DNA from: Coriobacteriia bacterium
GTDB lineage: Bacteria; Actinomycetota; Coriobacteriia; Coriobacteriales; Eggerthellaceae
NCBI GenBank assembly: GCA_030536315.1
Contig: JAUNQF010000001.1
Span: 42,567-106,566, forward strand
Direction: 5' to 3'
Length of the DNA stretch: 64,000 bases
Each line of letters opens with the position of its first letter. The stretch's first letter is position 1. Below are positions 34,276 through 45,302 of the stretch, in pieces. The notes under the pieces are model-generated. The model did not search any database, had not been told where the DNA came from, and was given only the letters and a program-made list of their open reading frames with translations. The translations under genes and the position numbers were made by a program.

Positions 34276-35637
34276 ATGTCTAAGTTTGTTAAGAATTCAA
34301 AAGTTACGAAGTTCACGTTTGTTGTTTTAGCCACATTTGTTGTAATGATCGCTATCACACTTTGCGCATGTTCTCAAAACGGAGGCAAGCAAATTGATAC
34401 TTCGTATGTTACCGAATCTCAGCCAACCGGAATGAAAACCTATGATGGCTATACGCTTGAACACATGGATGTTTTGAGCCGTCACAATATTCGCTCGCCG
34501 CTAACTGGGTCTGGTTCTACGCTTGATAAGTTGACTCCTCACAAGTGGTTCAATTGAACTGGAAAGTCAAGTGAACTTTCGCTTCAAGGTGGAGAACTCG
34601 AAACAATCATGGGTCAGTACTTCCGCAAGTATCTTGAGAAGTTAAATTACATTCCTGAAAATTGGGTTCCTCAAGGTGACGAAGCCCTGTTCTACTGCAA
34701 TTCTTACCAACGCACAATTGCAACCACACAGTATTTTTCGACAGGAATGCTCCCTATTGGAAATGTTGATGTTGTTCACAAGTACGCCTTAAACCAGCAA
34801 GACAGAACTTTTTTGCCAATACAAACATTTATGAACGATACGCTAAAGGCGCAAATTATGAAAGAGATTGAAGCCATGGGAGGGGACGACGGCCTAAATG
34901 GTATCCTGCAAAACCTCTCTGAAGAATTCAAGACTCTTGAATACGCGCTTGACTTTAAAGACTCAGAATATGCTAAGGAAAACAACATCACAAGCTTTCC
35001 GCTTGATGATTTGAAAATAAACATTGTGGCAGATGATGAGCTTACTTGCGAAGGCTCGCTAAAACTTGGCAACACTGCTTCGGATGCTTTTAAGCTTCAA
35101 TACTACGAAGAAGAGGACGATGCGAAGGCATCATTCGGCAAAAAATTAAACTATAAACAGTGGCAACAAATTGGAAAGATTGCTGATGTTTATGAAAATG
35201 CCATGTTTGGCTCGCACACTGCTGCAATTTGTGCCGCGCATCCTATGCTGCAAGAACTTCAAAATGATATTAATAATCCAAACCGTAAGTTTACTTTCCT
35301 TTGTGGCCACGATTCAACAATTTTGTCAGTTGTAACTGCTCTTGGCGTTGAGAATTATGAGTTGCCAAACACAATTTCTACGCTGACTCCAATTGGAGTT
35401 AAGCTTGTAGTTGAGAAGTGGAAGAATGCAGCCGGCGAAGAATTTGGAACCTTGAGTTTGGTTTATGCATCGGTTGATCAGCTTCGTCATCGTAGTGAAT
35501 TAAATGTGGATGATCCACCTTGCGAATATCAATTAAGCTTGGAGGGTTTGCAGAAGAATGCCGATGGCCTCTACAAGTGGTCAGACATCCAAAATAGATT
35601 TGCTGAACGCATCGCTGAATACGATAAATATAAATAA
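34276..35637 (+). CDS. Secreted histidine acid phosphatase (lipoprotein)
   Basis: ATG 34276 with AAGGAG at 34264-34269; UGA Trp at 34555; 453 residues. The N-terminus is a lipoprotein signal: basic start, hydrophobic stretch, L-C-A-C as the lipobox. The catalytic R-H-N-I-R-S-P near residue 75 matches the R-H-x-x-R-x-P of branch 2 histidine phosphatases (with N for the usual G), and G-H-D-S-T in the last third supplies the proton donor H-D. The fold group includes acid phosphatases, phytases and glucose-1-phosphatase; the substrate is unknown. It is probably lipid-anchored outside the membrane, and the last gene of the run that began with rho. Confidence 0.85.
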
Positions 35638-35686
35638 ATTAAAATAAAAAATAATTAACTCCCACTGCCCCCGGCCCCATTGAGTA

Positions 35687-35695
35687 TGCTATAAT
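35687..35695 (+). promoter_or_regulatory. Extended -10 promoter of the DUF1846 gene
   Basis: TGcTATAAT at 35687-35695 ends 11 nt before ATG 35707. The expected transcription start is near 35702, leaving a leader of about 5 nt. No -35 box is evident. Confidence 0.6.
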
Positions 35696-35706
35696 GGAGA
35701 CCCGTT

Positions 35707-37185
35707 ATGAAGAACGGGTTCGATAACGAAAAATACATTCAATTACAAGCAAAAAGCATTCGTGAACGCATCGATAAGTTCGGCGGTAAGCTTTATATGG
35801 AGTTTGGCGGCAAGCTCTTCGATGATCATCACGCAAGTCGCGTTTTACCTGGATTTCAGCCAGATGCGAAGATCAAAATGCTCCAGGAACTTCAGGAAGA
35901 CGTTGAAATTTTAATCGTTATCAACGCGTTAGACATTGTTTCAAACAAAACTCGAAGCGACATCGACATTCCATATTCCGAAGACGTAATGCGTCTTGTT
36001 GACATTTTCCACGACATGGGTTTCTATGTTGGAAGTGTTGTTATCACTCGTTATGCCGAGCAGCTTGAGGTTGATGATTACATTGGGCACCTTGAAGCGA
36101 TGGGCGTTAAAACTTACAAGCACAGGACTATTGAAGGATACCCATATGACATTGATCACTTGGTAAGTGACGATGGTTTTGGCAAAAATGAATACATCGA
36201 AACGAAGAAGCCGCTTATTGTTGTAACTGCTCCTGGTCCTGGAAGTGGGAAGATGGCCACTTGCTTAAGCCAGCTTTATCATGATTATAAAAAGGGTATT
36301 AAATCTGGTTATGCGAAGTTCGAGACCTTCCCGGTTTGGAATTTGCCTCTTAAGCATCCTGTTAATATTGCTTACGAAGCCGCAACCGTCGATCTGGAAG
36401 ATACCAATGCAATTGATCCTTTCCACTTGGAAGCCTATGGAAAAACTGCAACAAATTATAACCGTGACATCGAAAGCTTCCCGGTTCTTCAAGAAATGAT
36501 GACTCGAATTATGGGAAGTTGTCCTTATAAATCGCCAACTGACATGGGAGTTAACATGGTCGGTCGCGCGATTATCGACAATAGCGTGGTTTGCAATGCT
36601 TCGTGTGGCGAAATAATTCGCCGCTATTATAATTTGGCGGTTAAAGATATGCGCAAGGGAAATGCTAAGGACCAAGTTGCTGCAGTCAAAATCTTGATGA
36701 AGCAAGTTGGTGTTGACCCCGAGAAGTTTCCGCTTCGTCAAGCAGCTTTGGAACGTGAGCGAAAAACTGGTCACCCAGCAGGTGCTATGATGCTTCCAAA
36801 CGGGGATATTATAACTGGCAAAACAACTGACTTGCTTGGATGTGCGTCTTCGCTGCTGCTAAATGCACTTAAACGAGTTGCAAATGTTGAGGACGTTGAA
36901 ATTATTAAAGACGAAGCTATCGAACCAATTTCGAAGCTCAAGACCGGCGTTTTTCACAGCAAAAATCCGCGACTTCATTCAGACGAAACACTGCTTGCGC
37001 TTTCGGCGTCATCTTCAAGTGAGCCTCGCGCTCAAGAAATGATTAACGCAGTCAGCGAACTTCGAGGTTGCGATGCATTTTTCAGCGTCATCCTTTCAAA
37101 CGCGGATGAACATCTATATAGAACTTTGGGCATTAATCTTTGTAGTGAGCCAAAGTTTGAACGAACGAATCTCTATCACAGGTAG
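35707..37185 (+). CDS. DUF1846 family protein
   Basis: 492 residues, the usual length of DUF1846. The start (F-D-N-E-K-Y-I-Q-L-Q) and the motifs Y-M-E-F-G-G-K-L, V-L-P-G-F-x-P-D, V-V-T-A-P-G-P-G-S-G-K and P-x-N-L-P-L-x-H-P-V-N are all family hallmarks. The G-P-G-S-G-K loop looks like a P-loop variant, so nucleotide binding is plausible, but the reaction is not established as far as I know. Its promoter is an extended -10 placed so close that the message is probably near-leaderless. It contains no UGA. It stands alone between the phosphatase and the glycosyltransferase operon. Confidence 0.9.
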   Translation: MKNGFDNEKYIQLQAKSIRERIDKFGGKLYMEFGGKLFDDHHASRVLPGFQPDAKIKMLQELQEDVEILIVINALDIVSNKTRSDIDIPYSEDVMRLVDIFHDMGFYVGSVVITRYAEQLEVDDYIGHLEAMGVKTYKHRTIEGYPYDIDHLVSDDGFGKNEYIETKKPLIVVTAPGPGSGKMATCLSQLYHDYKKGIKSGYAKFETFPVWNLPLKHPVNIAYEAATVDLEDTNAIDPFHLEAYGKTATNYNRDIESFPVLQEMMTRIMGSCPYKSPTDMGVNMVGRAIIDNSVVCNASCGEIIRRYYNLAVKDMRKGNAKDQVAAVKILMKQVGVDPEKFPLRQAALERERKTGHPAGAMMLPNGDIITGKTTDLLGCASSLLLNALKRVANVEDVEIIKDEAIEPISKLKTGVFHSKNPRLHSDETLLALSASSSSEPRAQEMINAVSELRGCDAFFSVILSNADEHLYRTLGINLCSEPKFERTNLYHR

Positions 37186-37239
37186 CATTTTACAAAGAAC
37201 CTAAATTACGATAAAATATACTAAAAAAAGGAAGTAAAA

Positions 37240-38574
37240 ATGAACCCATTAGTTATTGTACCGGTAATAATCTCAAGTCGAAATAAGAAACAAGGCGACA
37301 GTGTCTTGACAACCTATGATCACGCGACGCCGATGAGCCAGGCTGGTGAACTTCCACGCTTGCTGGATTCGCTTCGTAATGTTGATTATGTCAGTCACGT
37401 TGTAATTTTGGTTGTTGCCGAAAACACAATTACAGAACCTGCTGCCATCAAAATTGAGCGCTTGACCATGCAATATCCTGAATTCAACACAATGGTTATT
37501 GGCGCCGATGAGCTGGCTGTCATTCATAAGCGCGCCGAAGAACTGGGCGTGCCAAATGTTAATAAAGAAATTGCGCTTACAAGTTATGGAGCAATTCGAA
37601 ATGTTGGACTCACCATTGCGCAAATTTTTGGCTTCGATTCAGTAATTTTCTTGGACGATGACGAAGTTGTTGACGATAAAGATTTTATGAGCAAGGCAAT
37701 TTATGGTCTTGGAAAATTTACGAAGTCCGGCGTTCCAATTATTGTAAAGACCGGTTATTACTTGAACCGTTTTGGCAATTATACCAGCTCACATAAGGCA
37801 ACTTGGTATGACCGTTTTTGGCAAAAGGGTCGCGCATTTAATTCGTGAATTAATGGTGCGATGAAGGGGCCTCGTCTTTCTAGGTCAAATCATGTTTGCG
37901 GTGGCATCATGGTCATTCACAAACAAGCATTTACTCGTCTGGCTTTTGACCCATGGGTTGCGCGCGGCGAAGATTTAGATTACATGCTTAATCTTCGTAT
38001 GTATGGAAGTGATATTTGGTTTGACAATCAACTTTGTGTTAAGCATTTGCCTCCAAAGAGTCCAAGCGAAGGTGTTCGCTTCCGTCAAGATATTTATAGA
38101 TGGCTTTACGAATACCGCAAGCTTGAATATTCGCGCACTCAAATTGATTTGTTGCAACTTCGTGCTCAAGATTTGAAGCCTTATCCAGGCATTTTCCTTG
38201 ATCATGATATTGAACGCAGAATTAAACTGACGGCTCGGCTTCGTAGTTTTGGTCGTCCAGATAAAAAAGAATACAGGGCGGCGGCGAAGGCGGCAACCGG
38301 CGAAGCAAATATTTTTGCGCAGCGCAATTGTAAAAATTATTTTGAGTTCCAGCGAATTTGGCCTCAATTTATGGATTGCATTGCTTGTGATAAAAATTTG
38401 CAAGAGCAATTGGAAGGTGCTGGACACAATAGGCGTCGTGCTGCATGAAATGAAATGCAAGCCGAAAATGATTTGGAAGCGGCAAAGGCTGCGATGTCTC
38501 GCTCTGAAAATAAAAAATCTCAAAATGTTAGCGCTGGCGAGACCAGTGAAATTCACTTAAATATTGCGGATTAA
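37240..38574 (+). CDS. Glycosyltransferase-like protein, GT2-type fold
   Basis: ATG 37240 with AAAGGAAG upstream; UGA Trp at 37846 and 38446; 444 residues. The N-terminal half has the GT-A features: P-V-I-I-S-S-R, a run of alternating strands and helices, and the acidic F-L-D-D-D-E motif (D-x-D type) near residue 139. V-A-R-G-E-D-L-D-Y follows in the position of the catalytic E-D. The C-terminal 100 residues are helical and charged. It is likely cytosolic, as no signal or membrane helix is seen. It is followed 10 nt later by adk and then a polytopic membrane protein, and may serve envelope polysaccharide. Acceptor and donor are unknown. Confidence 0.7.
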
Positions 38575-38584
38575 AGGAATTATC

Positions 38585-39235
38585 ATGAACATTGTTTTAT
38601 TAGGTGGACCAGGTGCAGGAAAGGGAACTCAAAGCGAGTTTTTAACTGCCGAATTTGGCATGCTTCACATTTCTACGGGCGATCTACTTCGCGAAGCTGT
38701 TGCAAATCAAACCGAAGCTGGCGTGAAAGCTAAAAGTTTTATGGATGCCGGCGAACTTGTTCCTGACGAAGTTATTTTGGGAATCATGCAAGAGAAGTTT
38801 GAGACTTCGGATCTCTCGAATGGTTTGATTTTGGATGGCTTTCCTCGAAATACAGAACAAGCCATCGCTCTTGATAAAATGCTTGATTGCCTTGGCGCTC
38901 AAATTGATAAAGCAATTTTGATTGATACTCCAAATGACATCATTATCCAGCGTATTTGTAGTAGGCGTATGTGCAAATCTTGCGGTCATATTGGTTCTGT
39001 TCTTGGCATGAACGCCGAAGACGCAGCTGCCTACGTTTGTCCGGATTGCGGAGGGGAGATGTATCAACGCGATGATGACAACGAAGCAACCGTTCAAAAC
39101 CGCATTGATGTTTACATGGAAAAGACGGCTCCGCTGATTGATTATTATTCAAAGCAAAATAAACTTGCGAAGGTTGATGGTTCGCCTTCCGTTCCAAAAG
39201 AAGTGTTCGAAAACTTGAAAGCTGTCCTTGAATAA
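38585..39235 (+). CDS. adk: Adenylate kinase (zinc-LID type)
   Basis: The enzyme balances ATP + AMP with 2 ADP. The 216-residue length is normal. P-loop G-G-P-G-A-G-K-G-T lies at residues 7-15, with H-I-S-T-G-D-L-L-R and D-G-F-P-R-N after it. The LID carries four cysteines (130, 133, 152, 155), the zinc-binding form found in Gram-positive bacteria. adk usually lies between secY and map in the ribosomal spc cluster. Here it sits behind a glycosyltransferase, with map elsewhere, so the cluster is broken. ATG 38585 follows AAAGGA; there is no UGA. Confidence 0.97.
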   Translation: MNIVLLGGPGAGKGTQSEFLTAEFGMLHISTGDLLREAVANQTEAGVKAKSFMDAGELVPDEVILGIMQEKFETSDLSNGLILDGFPRNTEQAIALDKMLDCLGAQIDKAILIDTPNDIIIQRICSRRMCKSCGHIGSVLGMNAEDAAAYVCPDCGGEMYQRDDDNEATVQNRIDVYMEKTAPLIDYYSKQNKLAKVDGSPSVPKEVFENLKAVLE

Positions 39236-39244
39236 GAAGGTTAA

Positions 39245-41434
39245 ATGCCAAGTTTAATCACAACAATTAAATACGCTTATAAAAAACACATTCAGCCGCG
39301 TCGCGCTCGTATTCGCCATGTGCTTTTGACAATTTTGGTTTTGCTTGCCGTAGCTGCTGTTTTAGAAGTTGTTGTTTTTAACTTCCGAACCATTGTTACT
39401 GCCTTTAACAAGCCAATTGACATTAGTCAAAAAATGAACTTGCAACAAACGGCTGACGGACGTTACGTTGTGTCTTCGTCGCAAAATACAATTGAGATTA
39501 AAGATATCAACGAAGAAGTTTCAAGCATCAACTTAAAGATGAATAAAAATCAGGGCGCGCAGGTCTTCGATGTGAAAATTAATTTCACGGATAGTGGGCA
39601 TTCAACTTATTTTGACACGACCGAATACACCGTTGGCATTCCTAAAATTGAAATGTCAACAAATTCCAAGCGAAGTCAATTTTTCACAATTCATCCGACG
39701 GGCAAAGTCAAAGATATGAAGATGCAAATTTATGGCGAAGACCTAAACTATCCGCTCTACATTGACGCGCTCATTATTAACGCGCATTATCCATTTGATT
39801 TTGTTGTGTGACGTTTCATTGCGGCGTTTGCAATTTTATTTTTGATTTATGCTTTCAGGCCGCGTTCAAGTGTTTATAAAATTAAGCTTGTGGACAGGCC
39901 TCTTTATACTCGCGCTGTAATTTGTCTCACCATTTTTATTGAAACAATTTTGCTAAGCGCCTACCTTTTGATGGGCTCGAATTTAGTTGGTGTTGCAACT
40001 TCAAATTATAACTACGGCGATTGAGACGGTGTAAGTCCAATTAATACTTTCGAGGTTGCGGGGGACAACGCTCAACAATATGCAGAATTGGCGAAGTCCT
40101 TCACGCAAGGCAAGCTTTATCTTGAACAGGAACCTCCAGATTACTTAAAGACTTTGGATGACCCTTATGATAAGGGTAGCCGCGATGAAATGGAAAAGCA
40201 AACAGGGCAGAAGTATCTCTTTGATGTTGCATATTACGATGGCCATTATTATGTTTATTTCGGGGTTGTTCCAGTTCTTTTATTCTATTTGCCATTTTAT
40301 TTAATTGCTGGCTCAAACTTTCCAACAGCAATTGGTGTTTTGATAATGGCCATACTATTTATTATAGGTTTGAGCGTTCTTTTGGACCGCTTCGCCAGAT
40401 ATCACTTTGAGCGTGTAAGTCTTGGTCTTTATTTGTTGCTTCAAATTCCGCTTGTTATGTGCAGTGGAATTTTGTATTTGTGTAAATTCCCAACATTTTA
40501 TTCGTTGCCGCTTGCGTGTGGCGTGGCCTTCGCTGTGTGAGCACTATATTTTTGAATGCGAGGCAGAGCGTCCACAAAACCTTACGGTTGATTCATTGCT
40601 GGAAGTTTTTGCATGGCGCTTATCGCAGGTTGCAGGCCACAAATTATGTTGATTGCTGCAGTTGCAATTCCTCTTTTCTGGCGACATTTCATTACGAATG
40701 CTCGCACGACCGGCCTCAAGACGAAGAAGGGTTGGATCGAGCTTGCTTGCTTAGCCGCTCCATTTGTAATTGTTGGTATGGGACTCATGTGATATAACTA
40801 TGCGCGCTTCGGAAGTGTCACAAACTTTGGTGCAAATTATAATCTCACGATGAACGATATGACTCAGCGTGGTCTTCAAGTGTCACGAGTTTTGCCGGCG
40901 CTTTTTGCATTCTTCATTCAGCCGCCAAATGTGACCGGAGTGTTCCCATTTATAAATCCTGTAATTTTTGAAACAACATATTTGGGTCAAACTATTAAAG
41001 AAGTAACATTTGGTGGCGTGTTGGTCTGCCTTCCAGTTTTGTGGATCCTTTTCTTCGCACCTCCGCTTCTAAAGTTCCGAAGAAAAGTCCGCCAGACTAA
41101 CACCATTATGGGAGTAATTATTGTCCTCATTGTTGTGGCTGTTCTGATTGCTATTTTGGATGCTCAAATGGCTGGAATTTTGCAACGTTATTACGCGGAC
41201 TTCAGCTTTATGTTGCTGATTGCGGCTGTGCTTCTAGCATTTATTGCCAATGAAAAGATTTCTCTTGCATCGAAGAACGTCCGAAGCATCGCCACAGGTG
41301 TTATGCTTACTCTTGTTTGTGTGAGTGTTTTGTATAGCTTGTTGACTTGCTTCGTTGTGGAAACTGGTTGATACGGCGACGTCTACAATTGAGCCTACGT
41401 CGACGTCATCAAATCTTTCCTTTTCTGAACCTAA
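39245..41434 (+). CDS. Polytopic membrane protein, possibly a GT-C glycosyltransferase
   Basis: Nine UGA tryptophans (39809, 40022, 40538, 40553, 40586, 40790, 41369, 41390, 41426) make a 729-residue protein from ATG 39245 to TAA 41434. A basic start and one helix are followed by a 120-residue extracytoplasmic beta-like domain. Then come about ten further helices, with a loop holding Y-Y-D-G-H-Y-Y-V-Y-F-G-V. That loop and the many-helix layout are familiar from uncharacterised membrane glycosyltransferase-like proteins, but I see no firm catalytic motif. It is 9 nt behind adk and shares the operon with the GT2-type gene, supporting an envelope glycan role by association. Confidence 0.6.
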
Positions 41435-41437
41435 ATA

Positions 41438-41635
41438 TTAGTTGCCAAAGAAGTTAAAGTTAGACATTAAGAGTTCAACGCCTAAACCTGCGGCAGCGCA
41501 CAAAATAAAAGTGAGAACACATGTTAAAATTATCTTGCCCGTAGTATATTCGTCTTTCTTTCTTAATTGTACAAAGGTGACAACAGTCAATACTGCTGCA
41601 AGAACAACTGGAATTACTATATTTGATAAATTCAT
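41438..41635 (-). CDS. Small two-helix membrane protein
   Basis: 65 residues. ATG 41635 is preferred over an upstream ATG because GGGAGG lies right in front of it. Two hydrophobic helices are separated by a short charged loop (Q-L-R-K-K-D-E-Y). No family is recognised. It converges on the polytopic gene with 3 nt between stops and diverges from the gene at 41724 across a shared AT-rich promoter. Confidence 0.6.
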   Translation of the reverse strand: MNLSNIVIPVVLAAVLTVVTFVQLRKKDEYTTGKIILTCVLTFILCAAAGLGVELLMSNFNFFGN

Positions 41636-41679
41636 GTTTTCCTCCCTTACAAATTTAAACGCGTTTATCATGCTTATAT

Positions 41680-41687
41680 ATTATAAT
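41680..41687. promoter_or_regulatory. Overlapping divergent -10 elements
   Basis: The 8-nt ATTATAAT core contains TATAAT on the plus strand (41682-41687) and on the minus strand (41685-41680). Each lies about 37-45 nt from the start codon it faces (41724 and 41635). The two genes could compete for polymerase. Confidence 0.4.
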
Positions 41688-41723
41688 ATGAAAAGCAATA
41701 TTTCACATTAAAAGGATTGAATT

Positions 41724-42845
41724 ATGGCAAAGAAAAAGTCAAAAAAAGAACCAAAACTAATCACAAAAGACGCAGACGGTAATCCAATCCCTAAAAAATT
41801 TCAAAACCCAAAAAAGCTTGGCTTCCTGCGTGTTCTTATGATTTCTTACGGAATGGTGCCATTTGTACTTCTTTTTTGCTGTTTCTTTATTACAAAAGAG
41901 CAATTTGTTTTAAACGCAATGACTTTTAATGCGATTGTAGACTGCATTGCATATGCAATTGTTTTCTGAATGATTTGGAAGCGGAAGAAAGACACGAAGT
42001 TTGTTGTTCTTGCAGTAAGTGTGTTTGACTGAGTAGTTACTTTAACGCTTTCTTTGCAATCTGGAGACTACTTAACTATTATCACGGATGTAATTGGCGA
42101 TGGCTTAGTTCTTTTGTATTTCTTTAAGTCGAAAAGATGCAAGTATCTTTTGACAGAGCCATTTATAGTTGAGCCGGAAAGTAAAGAATTTAAGCTTCAG
42201 CGCGATTATTATCAGCCGAAGACCTGGGCTTTTTGACGTGATTTAATTATGATCTTTTGTGTGTTCAGCATTGTAGGGCATTGGATGGAAGCAGCATATT
42301 GTTTTCCAGTTCGTATGGGTTGGCTCCCCGGAATTTATGATCCTAACAGTCAAATTTGAAGTGATTGACTTTTCCCGTTCCCGATTTATGGTTTTGGCGG
42401 AGTTGCTTGTGCTTTGATATTTTATCCTCTTAAAAATTGGCTTGGGAAAAAAATTAAAGTTCCTTTTGTTAATGTAATTTTAGTTTTTATAATTTCAGCT
42501 ATTGTTTGTAGCTTAATGGAGCTTATCATGGGGCTTGCTACAAATGCAGATTATGCTTTATGAGATTACAGAACAATGTGATGCAATTTCATGGGTCAGG
42601 TTTGCTTGCAGAACAGCCTCGGCTTCGGACTTGCTGCGACCATTATGACATATGTTGTTTACCCTCTGGTCAAAGGCGCAATTGCGAAGCTCCCGAAGGA
42701 TGGTGCCAACATTTTGTTTGTTGGAATTGTTATATTTTTCGCACTCTTGATGGTGTTTTACTACATCAATGATTTTGCTGGATTTTTGACTGATGAGCAA
42801 GTTCACGAAGCGTTTAATTCTAAAGTGTTTCTTATTTTTATGTAG
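41724..42845 (+). CDS. Putative ABC transporter permease, CmpB-like membrane protein
   Basis: Seven UGA tryptophans make 373 residues. ATG 41724 follows AAAAGGA. After a Lys-rich start there are several helices. The second half matches the CmpB-like family (PF06541 as I recall it): the P-I-Y-G-F-G-G-V motif, then a helix ending M-E-L-I-M-G, W-D-Y-R and an N-S-L-G-F-G stretch. The family's function is not settled despite its name. It lies 15 nt ahead of an ABC ATPase and a permease, so it may be a partner of that system or simply co-transcribed. Confidence 0.7.
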
Positions 42846-42860
42846 TGTTAAGGAGTAACG

Positions 42861-43592
42861 ATGTTAAAGATTGATAATTTAACCAAGAAATACGGCGATA
42901 AAGTTGCTGTTGATAATTTGACCTTACACATTAAGCCTGGTGAGGTCTATGGTTTCATCGGCAGTAATGGTGCAGGAAAAACGACGACGCTTAAAGCCTG
43001 TGCTGGCATTCATACATTTGACGAAGGTACAATCACGGTTGCCGGGCATTCGATAAAAGATAAGCCAATCGAGGCGAAGAAGATTTTCGCCTACATTCCA
43101 GATAACCCGGATCTTTATGAATATATGACCGGCATTAAGTTTCTAAATTTTGTCGCTGATATTTTTGAGGTCAGTGCTGACGTTCGCACGAAGAAGTTTC
43201 ATGAACTTGCCACAACTTTTGGTATCGAAGCAGATTTAGCTATCCCTATCAGCGATTATTCTCATGGTATGAAGCAAAAGCTTGCGCTAATTTCGGCATT
43301 TTGTCATGACCCTAAACTTATCATGATGGATGAGCCATTTGTTGGACTTGACCCAAGCGCTGCATTTAAATTGAAAGAATTAATGCGAAAGCATTGTGAT
43401 AATGGTGGTGCAATTTTCTTTAGCACTCACGTTTTGGAAGTCGCTGAAAAGCTTTGCGACAAAATTGCAATCATTAAAGGTGGCAAGTTAATTAAAAGCG
43501 GCACCATGGAAGAAGTTAAAGGGGACGAAAGCCTCGAAGAAGTTTTCCTCGAACTTGCAGATGGAGAGACTAATGCTGAAAGCTCTAATTAA
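42861..43592 (+). CDS. ABC transporter ATP-binding protein
   Basis: 243 residues with AAGGAG upstream. Walker A G-S-N-G-A-G-K-T-T is near residues 35-43. The signature is S-H-G-M-K-Q-K-L instead of the canonical L-S-G-G-Q. Walker B is L-I-M-M-D-E-P and the H-loop S-T-H. Such H-G-M-K-Q signatures are usual in CcmA/BcrA-type exporters. The end of the gene overlaps the permease gene by 20 nt. The substrate cannot be inferred. It has no UGA, unlike both flanking membrane genes. Confidence 0.9.
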   Translation: MLKIDNLTKKYGDKVAVDNLTLHIKPGEVYGFIGSNGAGKTTTLKACAGIHTFDEGTITVAGHSIKDKPIEAKKIFAYIPDNPDLYEYMTGIKFLNFVADIFEVSADVRTKKFHELATTFGIEADLAIPISDYSHGMKQKLALISAFCHDPKLIMMDEPFVGLDPSAAFKLKELMRKHCDNGGAIFFSTHVLEVAEKLCDKIAIIKGGKLIKSGTMEEVKGDESLEEVFLELADGETNAESSN

Positions 43593-45228
43593 AAAACAAG
43601 CAAGCGAACTCTTCGCAATTCTCTTTTTGGGCGCCGGCAGGTCTGCATCAAAAAAGAAGAAGAAAAAGTCAAGCGACAGGAGCAGCTTCGTTCTAAAAGC
43701 CACGCTTATTGGAATTTTGTTCATGGTTTTGTTTTTGGGCATTTGCCTTTGAGCGTGGGCGATGGTTGAAGGCTTGGTCAGCTCTGGCTTCGATTGAATG
43801 TATTTCTTCCTATTTGGATTTATTGCGCTAATAGCTTGCATTGCATTTAACGCATTTGTTTCATATAACATGATTTTTAAGGCGAAGGACAACACGTTGC
43901 TCCTATCGATGCCAATTCCTCCGCGCATAATTTTATTTTCACGCATGGCTGTCTTATTTTTTAACTGCGTCATATTTTCAACTTTGTTTTGGTTGCCTGC
44001 AGTTTTAATGTATTTAACAACGAAGTTTTCCGTGGCTGCATTAATTTGTGGCGTCCTAATAACATTTGTGATTGCGATGATCGCGCTTGCTTTGTCCTGC
44101 TTGGTTGGATGAATTGTTGCTTTAATACTCCGCAATAAGACAACTAAAATCATTTTAGGAATTCTTGGAAGTATATTAGTAATTGTGCTAGCAGTTTTTT
44201 TGCGCGCTGCCATGAACTTTATGATGGTTGGTATCATTCAAAACGCTGGTGCGGTTGATGAATTTATGAAGGAAAACTTCCCATGAGTTTTGGCTTTTGG
44301 CAAAGCTGCAAGTGGGGATGTGGCTTCGTTTTTAATAATGCTTGCAATTGGATTGGTTTTCTTCGGAGTGATTTATTTTATCATGAGCAAAACTTTTATG
44401 TTTATTGTCACGGCGAGGACCGGCGGTAAGCATAAGGTTTATAAAGCTACCGATCAAAAGTCGAAGAAGCTAAGTCAAAGCTTGCTAAACAAGGAGTTTT
44501 CGTTTTTGTTTAAGACACCTGTTTACTTAATAAACGCTGGGCTTGGGAGTGTTTTTATTCTTATTGTTGCGGTGCTGTGTTGCTTCGGCATTCCGATGAT
44601 TAACGAAACGCTGCCGATGCTTCGCGAGTTGTCAACTCAGCCTGGTGTTGAATTTCCTTTTAATTATTTAAATGAGCTCATTCCGTTTGGAATTTTAGTA
44701 GTGCCTGTTTTTTGCACTGCTTTTTCAACGCTTAGCACTCCATCAATTTCTGTCGAGGGAAAGACCTTATGGATTTTGAAGAGTTTGCCAATTAAACCAA
44801 TGGAGATTTTCAGAGCGAAACTTAACCTGCACGCTATTTATTGTTTAATCCCTTCATTAATATTTGTTTTGTTGCTGGGAATTCTATGTAAAGAATCGCC
44901 GTTTTCAATTCTTGCTATGGTGCTTGGAATAATTGCTTGGACTTATTTAACTGCGTATTTTGGCCTGTTCATTGGAACTATTCGAGCTAATTTAGTTTGA
45001 ATAAACATTACAATGCCAATTAAGCAAAGTCTTGCAGTTGGTCTTAGCTTGCTATTTAATATGGTCATCGCTGTAATTTTTGTTACTGCCTATCCAATCA
45101 TGATGCAAGTTACAAATGTTTCGGCTCAAACCTACATCATTGGCTTTGCAATTCTTTGTGCGGTTCTTTGCTTCATATTTGACAGATGACTCCGAAGCTC
45201 AGGCTGCAGGCGCTTCGTTAATTTATAA
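43573..45228 (+). CDS. ABC transporter permease
   Basis: ATG 43573 lies inside the ATPase gene; six UGA tryptophans give 551 residues to TAA 45228. The protein has about a dozen predicted helices in two sets, with a Lys-rich cytosolic loop near the start (S-K-K-K-K-K-K-S) and another in the middle (K-K-L-S-Q-S-L-L-N-K-E). A twelve-helix permease of this size paired with one ATPase resembles putative ABC-2-type exporters of Gram-positive bacteria. Neither substrate nor direction is proven. Confidence 0.75.
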
Positions 45229-45241
45229 AATCCACAATATA

Positions 45242-45270
45242 TTGCGTTTTCTTGGCTTTTGTAGTACAAT
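45242..45270 (+). promoter_or_regulatory. Promoter of the DUF5684 gene
   Basis: TTGCGT (45242-45247), a 17-nt spacer and TACAAT (45265-45270). The leader is about 25 nt and contains AAAGGAA before ATG 45303. Confidence 0.55.
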
Positions 45271-45302
45271 ATGTGCCCGTAAGTTAGAGAAAGGAACTTT
45301 AA

